From: Hyposmocoma kahamanoa
Taxonomy: Eukaryota; Arthropoda; Insecta; Lepidoptera; Cosmopterigidae
Length of the DNA stretch: 64,000 nt
NCBI RefSeq assembly: GCF_003589595.1
Contig: NW_020654289.1
Location: forward strand, 5,449,590-5,513,589
Direction: 5' to 3'
The notes under the pieces were generated by a model. The model was not told where the DNA came from. It saw nothing but the letters and a program-made list of their open reading frames with translations, and searched no databases. The position numbers and the translations under genes are program-made. Position 1 is the first letter of the stretch. Every line of letters begins with the position of its first letter. Of this stretch, positions 23,125 to 33,699 are shown in pieces.

Positions 23125-23442
23125 TTAAAGCAAGTGTTCTAGTAGATCTTCGGTGTCCTCATACGATTTGGACTGTAACCATTTTGATATAAGTTTGTTG
23201 CAGTCTCTATTGCTTTTGGTGTATATTTCTAATACCTTATTAATTAAATTATACAGACTGGCCGATCGCTTGTTGAATTTTCTGTTTGTAAATGTTGTAT
23301 TTACTTTAGGTACTTGTACCACAATGTCTTTCCCTCTTCTCCTCGAAATATTTAGATCATATTTTAGAAACCTATGTTGTCTGAGTACAGTTTGGATAAT
23401 GTACAATTTCCTTACAGTGGCTAAATTTGATAGTTGACACAA
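23125..23442 (-). pseudogene. LINE ORF2 C-terminal fragment (second family)
   Basis: 105 codons on the minus strand with LRQHRFLKYDL, VVQVPKVNTTFTNRKFNKR and SASLYNLINKVLE. The VP.VNT.FT.R.F....LYN pattern is characteristic of the region after the RT in CR1/L2/Daphne-like LINEs. RT motifs are absent. It differs from the 33.7-kb element. Confidence 0.65.
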
Positions 23443-23449
23443 ACTGCTG

Positions 23450-24925
23450 ATGTAAAACTTCTTCTTTTTTTTAAAAACATTATTTTATGCAAATTGCGTT
23501 GCAAATCAGTTGTACCACCAATGGCTGGCTGATTGTATAAGAGGTGTGGAAAACGTTCAACTGCCGGATGAACAAAGGCTACTTACAAAATTTTAAATAT
23601 GGTTGCCATCACTCATAAGGGTACAACCTTTCGCCAACTTCTGACTCAACCTTATGTCACTGTGCGCCAAGTTTGGCTTACGTAAAGCTTACAGCATTAT
23701 ACTTATGCAAAGTTTATGTTTCGTGGGATTTTACTTCAAGAAAATTTACTTTGATGTACTCCGAGTATTCGCTTTCTTCCCCCATTTACGCGTTATTTAG
23801 ATTTCGCGTGACAGAAGAGAAATAAAGTTTTTCTTTTTATTCAGTACCTTGAGGAGCTACAAAATTATATATACTCGAAACATAATCCTTAAGACACTCA
23901 GTTTTACATTTTGGACTTTACACCTTTCTTATTACAGACGTGGAGTTGTCTTTCAAACTTAAGAGCAAAACCGAGTGGGATTGTACTTCGAGTAAGGTAG
24001 ATAGAAAGTTCACTCATCTTTCTTTCTAATTTAACTTATCAATTAGGCGGCCGTAATATAGTGAAAATATAGGTAAAGTTAGGTTAGATACAATTACCTA
24101 TACATTTATAAATATATATTGTACCGTCTTATAAAGAAAATAAAAAAGGAACAAAAAAGTTAATTCCACGATTACTTGCCTGTTCTTAGAAAACAAACAG
24201 GAGATTACGCACATAATGTAATATTAAAAATAGTATCTTGAATAGGTATTGTCTACAACCTTTTCCAGAGTTATGATAAAAAAACGGCGTTTAAAAAAAC
24301 ATTTATAAGTTACTGTCCCGTTGCCCATTGCATGCCCTACCGCTGGAAAGACCAGATAAAAAAGGATCTGCTGGAGCACTAAGCTGTAGAATGGTGGAGA
24401 ATAACTCACAACAGACCCCAAGGGCTTCTTCTAGTTTCGAATGCCAAGCTTCGATTTGGGTCCTAGATAAAGAAACGTTTTTAAGTATAATTTTATTTCA
24501 AGAAACATAACTGTACGTAGGGGTCCACTAATACGTTCTTCCCCCGTTCGTGCGTGACCTGTCAAACAATACGAGAGCCTCTGTTGATGCCCAGCGATCG
24601 ACCCTTGTCATTCTGCAACCCTGTAAGAAAAACAAACACTCGTCACGTGTATAAATGTAAACGCGAGACGCCTATGATCAATACTTGTCGAATTTTAATA
24701 AAAATATATTGGGTTTAAATTGAGATACTATGTTATCTGTAAGGAAGTAAGCCTTACAATTGACCCTTTCAATCTGCATCATAAAAATACAAGATTTTTT
24801 TCACATATGTTCGGTTCGATTGCCAGATGAGGTAAGATCTTGAATTCAGTATTACTTACTTTTAAAAAGAAAATAATGTCTCTATGATGCAAAATATCCT
24901 ATCCACAATATTGAAAGTATTTTTT
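23450..24925. other. Unclassified AT-rich sequence
   Basis: Overlapping short frames at 24224-24510 on opposite strands have no domain. Nothing else recognised. Confidence 0.4.
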
Positions 24926-24929
24926 TAGT

Positions 24930-25206
24930 AGCAGTAGAGCTCCTTGTGATGTTCATCCAGGGAAGTACTGCCACATTAATGTCAGCATTACTGTATTCCG
25001 GTTTTGAAGCATAAGGGTGCTGGTGAAATTACAGGCACATGGGACTTGTCAACTTGTGTCTCAGGGTGACGGGATCAATGGCAGTGCCAATCAGATCTTT
25101 GCGATTTAAAGCTCTGAGTGGCACTGCAACTTTTACGGACAGGCGTGTGGCTTGCCATCGGGCGCACGACTTGTTCGTCCCGTCACTTGATATTATGAAA
25201 AAACTA
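24930..25206 (+). repeat. Repeat family A, near full-length copy
   Basis: Starts 'agtagcagtagagctccttg' and ends 'cgtcacttgatattatgaaa'; the cleanest copy for a consensus. Confidence 0.85.
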
Positions 25207-25300
25207 TCAATTATAATATCATAAATCATCAGGGCGCTTTTTTAAATTCAAAATTCGAAATTCTATTGTCATTGCTACTCGTTATCGGACTAAAAATTTC

Positions 25301-25376
25301 ATTATAGTTTTGTATCCAGTACTATAATGAGTATTATAAGCTCACACAGTATTATAGTACACGGAACTATAATGAG
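25301..25376. repeat. Imperfect palindrome with repeated 'actataatga'
   Basis: 'cattatagtt' on the left faces 'aactataatg' on the right across ~55 bp, with two further 'tataatga' words inside. Possibly a tiny MITE. Confidence 0.4.
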
Positions 25377-26019
25377 TTTCAAAAAAAGAACGTCTTGTGC
25401 TAATTGAAATATCAATTATGGCGGTACTCAAACGCTCTACTGCCTCCGATTCTTGTAGTCGTCGATATTAATGAAATAAATTATGTAATTTACGCTAAAC
25501 GTAGCTATTTATTAACTTTAAAAAATATCAATTCCACAATTTAGCCGTAATTAAACTAACACTCAAAATTTGCTCACTTTGCCTCTAGGCAACAACACAA
25601 GGACTCTACACTCTGTACAATCACTGCCCGGACAATGTACAGTACACCCTAGACAGTTTGTTTGAAACAGATACGGAATACGTCTACAAAAATTCATTAC
25701 TAAGGTGCTCTATTTTTCTTGACAGATCTACAAGTACATAAAGAACCTAGATATAGGCAGGTTAGTGAAAAATGACTAGTCTAGCCTCCCACCCACTTGA
25801 GGAATTAAATATTTAATCCTCGCTCTCGCGCCGTTGGTTGCGACAGCGCCCGCAAATTGATCTGTCTGTCTCCTTGTAAATCTTACTTAATGCTTTTTGT
25901 GTATATGTTTAGTTTGATGGTATGGTTGTTTAATAGATTTAGCTTAGTTTTAAGCCGGTAATAGGGTTTCAAATTATATTGTAACAATTCCACATGTGGC
26001 CACATGAGTCATTAAAATT

Positions 26020-26215
26020 ATTTTAGTAGCAATAGAGTCCAATGTCAAACAGTTCGTCCAGGGAAGTACTGCCGCCTTACCTACTACTGCCGCCAAGCAA
26101 TAATATGAGCTTTACTACGTTTTAGCTTGGAAAGGTAAAGATGCTGGTGAAAATACAGGTACATGGGACTTGTCAACTTATGTATCAGGGAGACGGGTGT
26201 AATGGTAGTGCCCAT
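26020..26215 (+). repeat. Repeat family A copy, cut by a SINE
   Basis: Starts 'tagtagcaatagagt' and runs to 'ggtagtgccc', where SINE family B begins at about 26222. The 3' third of family A is not found beyond it. Confidence 0.75.
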
Positions 26216-26221
26216 GCCATA

Positions 26222-26436
26222 ACTGCCTCCGTAGCCGAACGGTTACTATGCCGGACTGCCGCGCAGAGGTCCCAGGTGCGATTCCCGGGCCGGGAGAAAT
26301 ATTTGTATGGCCTACATTTATTTCTCTCGTGAGTTTGGGTGTAATTTGTTGTTGTTTATATGTGTGTCCATGGCACCCGCGACATAGACTTTCTCTAGTG
26401 CGGGGCTATATTGAATGTGTTCCTTATTATTATTGC
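26222..26436 (+). mobile_element. tRNA-derived SINE family B, full copy
   Basis: 'gcctccgtagccgaacggtt', 'ccaggtgcgattcccgggcc', 'tttatttctctcgtgagttt', 'gtgtaatttgttgttgttta', ending in (ATT)n. Abuts a truncated family A copy. Confidence 0.85.
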
Positions 26437-26445
26437 CTTAGGTTG

Positions 26446-26514
26446 TTTATTACTGCCTCTGTGGCGGAATGGTTACTATGCCGGTAACCATACCGCCACA
26501 GAGGCAGTAATAAA
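26446..26514. repeat. Snap-back palindrome made from a SINE B head
   Basis: Arms 26446-26476 and 26484-26514 (31 bp, one mismatch) around the 7-nt loop tatgccg. The left arm is the tRNA-like head of SINE B ('gcctctgtggcggaatggtt'); the right arm is its inverted copy. It lies ~10 bp after a full SINE B. Confidence 0.9.
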
Positions 26515-26519
26515 TGAAT

Positions 26520-29500
26520 AGCTACTTCTCAAAATCGTAAAGTAATTGATTTTAGAGCTAAATATAGTTCTTAAAACTTAGCTATAGAGTACAGACACAA
26601 TTTATCTGACAGATATAGTAGTACACATAAATGTGCATAACAGTGATTTAAGTCAATAAGAGTGGTAAATACGTAAAGTATAGGCTTCCCATTACAAAGT
26701 GAGTCAGAGTGTGCACTGCAGACGCGGACCCGCGGTTGGGCCAGACGACGCGTCAATATTTGATATTCGTATATCCCTGCACTCCACTACCCGCTATATA
26801 ATTGTATTATTTGCAGGGTATACGGATAAAAGAAATGTACTGTGTCACACAAATGAGATCGCGGAAACGGGTCTCATCTAATAAGAACATTTAAGGCGAA
26901 ATGGTATCGTGGTTGCGTAGGTTTTGACGCCTGTGTTATTGATTGCATGATATTTCAACATAATTTATGCCTTGTTAGAAAGAAAATTAATGCTATCTTA
27001 GTATAAATTGATTCATGTATTGTATGTATTTAATGAAATGTATTTAATGAAATATATCTAAAAACAATCGAATGAAACTACTCTTTCCGTAGTTGAAAGT
27101 AAAAAATAAAAATTTTGCTAATGTCTTTTGTATTGTTTTTATCGTGTGAAATATACAAACATACATAGTTTCACAACGGATATTTTTTGTTCTAAATATC
27201 AATAATAGTAAAAAATAGGATCTTCGATCATAAATTTTGGGCAGGATTCGTATTTTTTTAACGTCGGAACACCGATTTTCCGCGTGATCGCAATACGTCA
27301 AGCGTCTATTTTAGACAACGACTTCAATCATAGACGAGAACATTCACAGAAACAAAACACTATCAATAGTGACAGAGTTTTGTCTTAGTGCCGAATTTTA
27401 CGAAAGAGTATCAGTACCCTAGTACCATGGACAAAAGTGACAGTCAATACCTACAGACTATATAGCAAGCTCATTCCCTATATATATAGGTATATATACG
27501 AGGTAGAAAGGAGATAGATAATATTGAGTGTTTAAAAATGATATTATTTTATCCATAATTGAGGAATTAACGTGAAGCCCCTGGTGAAGTCTTTGACCCA
27601 TGGGGCCTTCCGCTTACTATTAATGATTATTGTATTACTAAAAAGAAAAACAAATTAAGTAAAAGAAAATAAATACAGTCGAGTCGTTGACATTATTAAT
27701 GTTATGTTTACTTATCCTTGCAGAAAGATTTTTAGACCATATATCCTAGTCTTTTTTATATTTTATAAATATATATATAGTGACCATTTTATTAATATTA
27801 TCCCTGCTCTATTATTGTGTAGTGTATGATTTTAGATCTCACTTCACCTCAAACTCTTTCCTCGGGACATTATCTGTCACCGTTGACATTGTAATTTATT
27901 CATCTAAACTGCACTTTAAACATCTTGAATATATCTGTTCGCCTGGTACTCGCATTCAGCATTAACAGGAGAACAGGCCCCGCGTGGCAGCAAAGTTGCA
28001 ATCTATTTGTTCCAAAGGGCTGCCGCCAGTTTACTGAGTAAACTCCGCAGATGTGCTCGAACGTTCCCTAGAGATCGATACTCCTCCCTACACCTGCTCG
28101 CTTGGTACTTGCTAGCTGTTATTAGCTGTAACAGGTGACACAGAACTACCACCTCCCATTGTCTTTTTTTATAAATCGCACCTTTTTGTTTTTACAAACC
28201 AAATGAGGATACACAATTCCCCGTATTGAATAATGCTAGTCGGTTACGTCTACAAGCTAAATTAATGACATTTAAAAGTTATAATATCTTTGGAGATGAG
28301 TATGATCGAATGAATAATTAATGTGAAATTAGCAATACGTAATTATTCCATTTAAGTATGCTGTTAGAAACTATTTAACAATTGTACACACGTTGGCACA
28401 TTTAACGGAACAAAAAAGTGATAACATAATAGTAACATTACATATTTATTTATTTAAATATGGTTATTAAAAATTAGATATAATATAGTTATATTTACGT
28501 TTGTTGAAAATAATAGAATTAAAAACAATGCCTTTTTTTAAGATTTTGTGAAGATTTATTTTATTTATTAAACGTTGATGAAATGAAAATGTAATAAATA
28601 TAATAACGTTTTTTATTAGACAAAATTTACAAATTGACAATACTGCAAAATCCACCTCGAACCACTCGACAAACCTGTATGTGACAATCTGACATTCAAC
28701 AATTTTTAATTTTTAAATTAGACCTAAAGTACAAAAGTCGCATTGTTTTGGGAATTTCGCTGGTGTTCCTCTAAATGTGCCGCTGGGTGTATGTTAATAA
28801 ATTAAGGTAATAGGTAATAGGTGGGTGTAGGGTGTAGTTGTGTATGTGTCGACATTATTTTCAGTGGCAATGGACAATAAACGCTTCTAACATGGTTTTG
28901 GTGAAGAACGTGTGAGGGGTAGTTGTAATTTATGTATTTGGGGCTGATTGATCGATACCGGAACGATTGCATGCACGCACTCCACGACCTTAATGAGTAT
29001 CGCACTTTGATTTCAGGTCAACGAACTTCATATGGGTAAAGAATAGAATAGAAAATATCGTGCGTGTGTAGGGTTGATGAAGTTTGCATTAAAACCTGCT
29101 GTGGACTTAAAAAAATACTAAGAGTTAAGAACATTTTACTGTAGTGTTTTTTTACCCAATTTGCGTTCAAAGTGTTTTTTTATTATTTAATTAAAATTAT
29201 AAAGCTTTGCTCTTACTGTGCAGTTTAGACGGACTTGAGAAAATGTTTTTACTGTGTAAAGACGCGCGGTATTTGTCTATTACAGTAATTGTCTCTCTAA
29301 CAAAAGCTTCCTGCCATCAAGACGTAACCATAGTATAAATAAGAGCAACTCCCGTCTGTACGGCGCATACATCCCTACACTTCACTGGTAGCGTAGGGTT
29401 GTTACATTATTGCGATGAGATGTCCAAGCATGAAGGATCGTAAAACAAAATGGATGTCCCTGTGGAAAAGCCATACGCATGGCATTGCATGGAACAAGCT

Positions 29501-29815
29501 ACTTTTTTTTGCAAAAACTGTACTGATTTAAATTCTAGTTCCTAAAAAATATAATTTTTTTTAAATTTATTTAGTTGTAGATTTCATGTTTTTTAAGGTT
29601 TTCTGGACCTTTTTCATAAAAATAGTTTTTTTATTTCTTTTGTTGATTTTGTGGAAATATCTAACTTTTTGTTTGTATTCTTTAATTTTCTTTATTATAA
29701 TATAGAAAGTGTTAAATTTCACAGATTTTTTATTTATAATAAAACATTGCATTGTAATTTAAAATAAAACCCATTAAATCCAAAGCTTTATGTTAGGTAT
29801 ATAAAATATACAGTC
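26520..29815. other. Unclassified AT-rich sequence
   Basis: No frame above ~85 codons has a recognisable domain. I see no SINE core, LINE motif or exon-like block with splice signals. Confidence 0.4.
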
Positions 29816-29820
29816 AATAT

Positions 29821-29878
29821 AAAATGTTACAGACTATGTGGTCGGGTATGAACCCGACCACATAGTCTGTAACATTTT
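29821..29878. repeat. Perfect 27-bp palindrome with 4-nt loop
   Basis: Arms 29821-29847 and 29852-29878 are exact complements (left arm starts aaaatgttacagactatgtg), loop atga. The arm does not match any repeat family recognised here. Confidence 0.95.
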
Positions 29879-29879
29879 G

Positions 29880-30655
29880 TCACCACACTCCCGCTGTAAA
29901 ATAGGTGAATGCTGACAGTTGGTACCAATTACTTGTTAATATTATTAGATTTTTTTGTGACATTATATCTATTATTATTATTTTTCTATTGTTCTCTGTA
30001 ATAACGAATGAATAATTGAAATAACATTGAACGAAATCGGTACAAGATTTTATGATGTACATTCCATGTTTTAACTGTTTGAGAGTTAGTTTGAGCGTGT
30101 ATCTGAAATTATGTCAGCAAATCATCTATCAGGTTATAAACGTCTATTGAAATGTACATACCGACAGCGATTTTCTGTTCATATTTAAAGTTTTATAGTA
30201 TTTTACATGTAGAACTCAGATATACGAGAAAACAATTCATAAAGAGCAGGCGATGTAATGAAACTAATAACAACAAATTTTTCCACAAGTAGGCTTCGTT
30301 TTATTAGATACTAACAAAGTAGAAACGTGAAAAAAATGTATATACAAATTAGGCCATATTTAATATTAAGTTTTCCATACATATGGGGAAATGAACCTAA
30401 ACCTAATAAACAGAAGGAGTCACCGGAAATATTGAACCGTACCCACATCATAGACCACGGTTCGATTTTTAAGCCGAATATGAAGTATAGTGAATTTCTC
30501 AATTAAAAAGTCGACGGTTCAAATCCTACACCTATCTAAGACCTTAATGTTGTTTTTACTATTGTGTTTAATCAGTATTTGTGTCATATTAGTGAATAAA
30601 GTGTTCATTTATCTAATTATAAACATACATATCGAAAAAGGTTCTCAATACTTGA
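29880..30655. other. Unclassified AT-rich sequence
   Basis: Nothing supportable seen. Confidence 0.4.
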
Positions 30656-30659
30656 AAAT

Positions 30660-30785
30660 TTTGTCACGACCACAACCTACATTGGGCCCGCGTTACGGAC
30701 TAGGACCTTAATCCTCTCTTTAGAGGAGACCCGTGTCCAGTAGCGGACCGTGTAATAGATGACGATGATCAACCGAGAAGGTGCT
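30660..30785 (-). repeat. Repeat family J copy, reverse orientation
   Basis: Minus strand: 'ctactggacacgggtctcct' then 'ctagtccgtaacgcgggccc' and 'gttgtggtcgtgacaaaatt'. Confidence 0.65.
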
Positions 30786-30789
30786 AAGT

Positions 30790-32115
30790 TCGAGGCCACT
30801 CTATATTAAACCAGTATGGCAGAACAATGAACCAAAACGTGTAACGAAATTTTTGAAAAATTATAATTTAAGATGAAACTTTTCAGTATATTTATCTTTA
30901 AAAGGTTCTTGTGAATATTGTAGCAATATGTTAATACCAATATCATGAACGATTCGTCTAGTAAATTGTTTCTATTATATTTATTGTATTCAACCCGTCG
31001 AAGGCGCATCAGTATTTTTATTAAGAAGGAAGGTAGTTTTCCAAGGACATTTTAATTCCTTCCACAACCTTCAGTCGTTATTTGATTGATTGTACGGGGC
31101 ATTATAGGGGATACGTGGCTAAACTCCAAAGGGTTGTTTTGACATGCCCGTGCCCACCAGAGGGGCGCGACAGGCCTCGACCTCATTGGCACCCTCGTGA
31201 CACAAAGTAGTAGGTACCAAGGCACCATGGAACGCGAGTAATGCAATTAGACAACACATCGGACTGGGCCATGTCGTGAATAGATAATGCATTCAGCTGT
31301 ATAGACGTAGCATCAGCTGTATAGTACACTTTTGCGTATCTTTTTAACGGTAATCTAGTTTGTGGTGTAGGTTTTTACGAATATATTTAAATTTTTTATT
31401 GTGAAAAAAAGACATTATAATTTGTGTGTAATCAAGAAAAGAATTAATGGTGCTGGCGGGTAGCACTTGTATCTAATTGGCGTTCCCAATCTTGACTAAA
31501 TGGCAGTTTTTCTTATTTAAGAGCAAGGTTTTTGTCGTTGAAGTAATCGAGGACCATCTCGTTCAATGCTCTCTCTAATATTATAAATTGCAGTTACAGA
31601 AATATTTTATAGTAATTATGTTTTTAAGAAGTTGACAAAGTTTTCTAATACATACCGTCGGCGAAAATCATAAACCTCGTAACCGCCATTCATGTAATTG
31701 AGTAGATATAAAAAACAGAATTACTAGAAATAATTATATGACAATCTACGCTTATTGTATATTTAATTTTTAATTAAAAAAGGGTCTATTAAAGGTTTCT
31801 TAGAGGTTTCCTAACCACGAAAATAAACATTATTACAGTCACCGGATTGGAAAGTAGGTACGTATGAATATTTGCAATAAAAAAAATGCAAACACAGCGA
31901 AGGAAACAAACGGTCTCCTAAATGGAGCATAATATTGTAAGCGATGATTAAAATCGTAAAATCGAAAACGAGCACACATTAACATGGACGTTAACCCCAT
32001 GGAATACCAGGGATGTATAAATAGTGGAAGATATTTAAGCATATCTTTAAACAATAGATAGTTCAGAAAGGATTTGATATTTTAGCTTAAATAATACTAA
32101 CAATAACCATCATCA
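30790..32115. other. Unclassified sequence
   Basis: A GC-richer piece at 31130-31235 gives a minus-strand frame without a recognised domain. Remaining bases are AT-rich. Confidence 0.4.
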
Positions 32116-32121
32116 TTTATT

Positions 32122-32560
32122 AACCGACTTCAAAGAAAGGAGGAGGTTCTCAATTCGACTGTATGTTTAATTTTTTTTTTTTGTGAACCGATTTTCATGA
32201 TTCTTTTTTGTTGGAAAGAGGGTACCTCCATAGTGGTCCCATTTCATTTTGAAGAAAATCATTCACCGCTAAGGGCGGCTGATCACGCGTGAACATTCAT
32301 TTTTATAAATAGCGCCTAAATTTTACTTAAGAAGCAATTATTTTAATGGTTGGTTTTGCTATTCTCCAATTCAGGGCGTTTTTCTCTCAATATACTTTGA
32401 GTAGTGAGAACCGATTTTTATTATCTCCGGTGTCAAGTCCCGTATACTGGCGAACTAGGGGATATTTCAATAAAACTTAGCAAAGAGACGTAATTCCACG
32501 TACTTTTGAGGTCTGTTTTTTTTTAGTACTCTGTACGGAGATTATTTCAAATAATTTCAT
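32122..32560 (+). repeat. Repeat family F, long copy
   Basis: Begins 'taaccgacttcaaagaaagg', passes 'gtgaaccgattttcatgatt', 'ggtacctccatagtgg', 'ttttataaatagcgcctaaa', and ends 'cgtacttttgagg' with 'tagtactctgtac'. Co-linear with 37787-38222. Confidence 0.85.
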
Positions 32561-32592
32561 CCATAGAATTAATAATATTTGACACTTGCAAC

Positions 32593-33050
32593 TATAGGAA
32601 ATGAAACAATTTTTCCGGATTTAAATCGCGTATATTTGTTTTTTCAAAGAAACCGACGTTTCAGTGCCCTTTACAGGTCCCACGGTTTATTCTAATTTCT
32701 ATTATTAATTAATAATAAATTTAACTTAATAAAAATTCATTAAATAAAATAATTTCTAAAACTTAATGTAGCGTAAACTGGAATGTTTTCTTTGTAAAAT
32801 TAAAAATAAGGTATTTAATTAATAACTATTGTAACTATCGTGAAAAATAGGGTGGTTTGCATCAATATTAGACATAACTGGTTGAAGACTGTACCACCTC
32901 AGTCAACCGTGACCATGGGACCTGTAAAGGGCCCGAAGCGTCGGTTTGCTTGAAAAAACAAACATACGCGATTTAAATCCGGAAAAATAGTTTCATTTCC
33001 TATGTGTAACAATCGCGAAAACCTAAGAACTTGATACTTACAACTATGTT
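32593..33050. mobile_element. Foldback (FB) element with ~95-bp inverted repeats
   Basis: Left arm 32593-32688 and right arm 32907-33003 are inverted copies ('aaatgaaac.atttttccgg', 'cgacg.ttc', 'ccctttacaggtccca'). Middle ~220 bp is AT-rich. The right arm extends to 'aatcgcgaaaacctaagaac'. The words 'acacttgcaactat' (32582) and 'atacttacaactat' (33037) flank it and may be a target duplication. No coding capacity. Confidence 0.85.
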
Positions 33051-33089
33051 AATTAATAAGAATAATAACAATGTTAATGATATTTATTT

Positions 33090-33240
33090 ACGTGCCCGGA
33101 GAAATATTTTTATGGCCTATATTTATTTCTCTCGTGAGTTTGGGTGTAATTTGTGGTTGTCTACTTCTGTGTGTGTCCATGGCACCCGCGATACAGGGTT
33201 TCCCTAGTGCGGGGCTATGAGTGTGTGCATTATTATTATT
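33090..33240 (+). mobile_element. SINE family B, headless copy
   Basis: Starts in 'gcccggagaaatattttta', lacks the tRNA-like head, then has the normal body and (ATT)n end. Confidence 0.75.
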
Positions 33241-33244
33241 TACT

Positions 33245-33670
33245 TACCTATATATAATTACAATCAAATGTATTATTGAGATTTTTTGTAAAACAACTCC
33301 ATAAGTTTTTATTATGACTGACTGCACCGTAGCATTTATTGTTCTTAACAACTGGTCAAGCTATCGAGTTGACGAAATTATCCTATGTGTTTTTGTTAAA
33401 GATCTTTGTTGATTTTTCGGCATTCTGCCCCGCTTGTGATATCAAGTGAGAGATTTTGGAACCTTCGCCGCAGCAGTACTGTCACGGGTTCAAGTCCCAT
33501 GGGTCGTAAAAGTTTTTCTATGTGTAATAATCATAATACATATAATCAAGTTCACACAGAACTTCAGGATGGTACAATCATTTGTATTGAAATAAATCCA
33601 AACTTTCAGAAACCCATTGCGACTACCACGCACGTAACCCGCGTCCGTCTAATGGCATAAAAGTCATCAG
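33245..33670. other. Unclassified sequence upstream of LINE
   Basis: A short frame (33406-33660) shows no endonuclease motif, so it is not the LINE's missing 5' part. A tRNA-like B-box word ('gggttcaagtcccatgggtc') at 33485-33506 may be a SINE scrap. Confidence 0.4.
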
Positions 33671-33699
33671 TACGATCCTCATTATTTCAAAGTTTTAAC

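Noticed and set aside
33406..33660. Frame just upstream of the LINE RT, considered as its endonuclease
   Set aside because: No endonuclease motif, and the LINE frame is already open and truncated near 33672.
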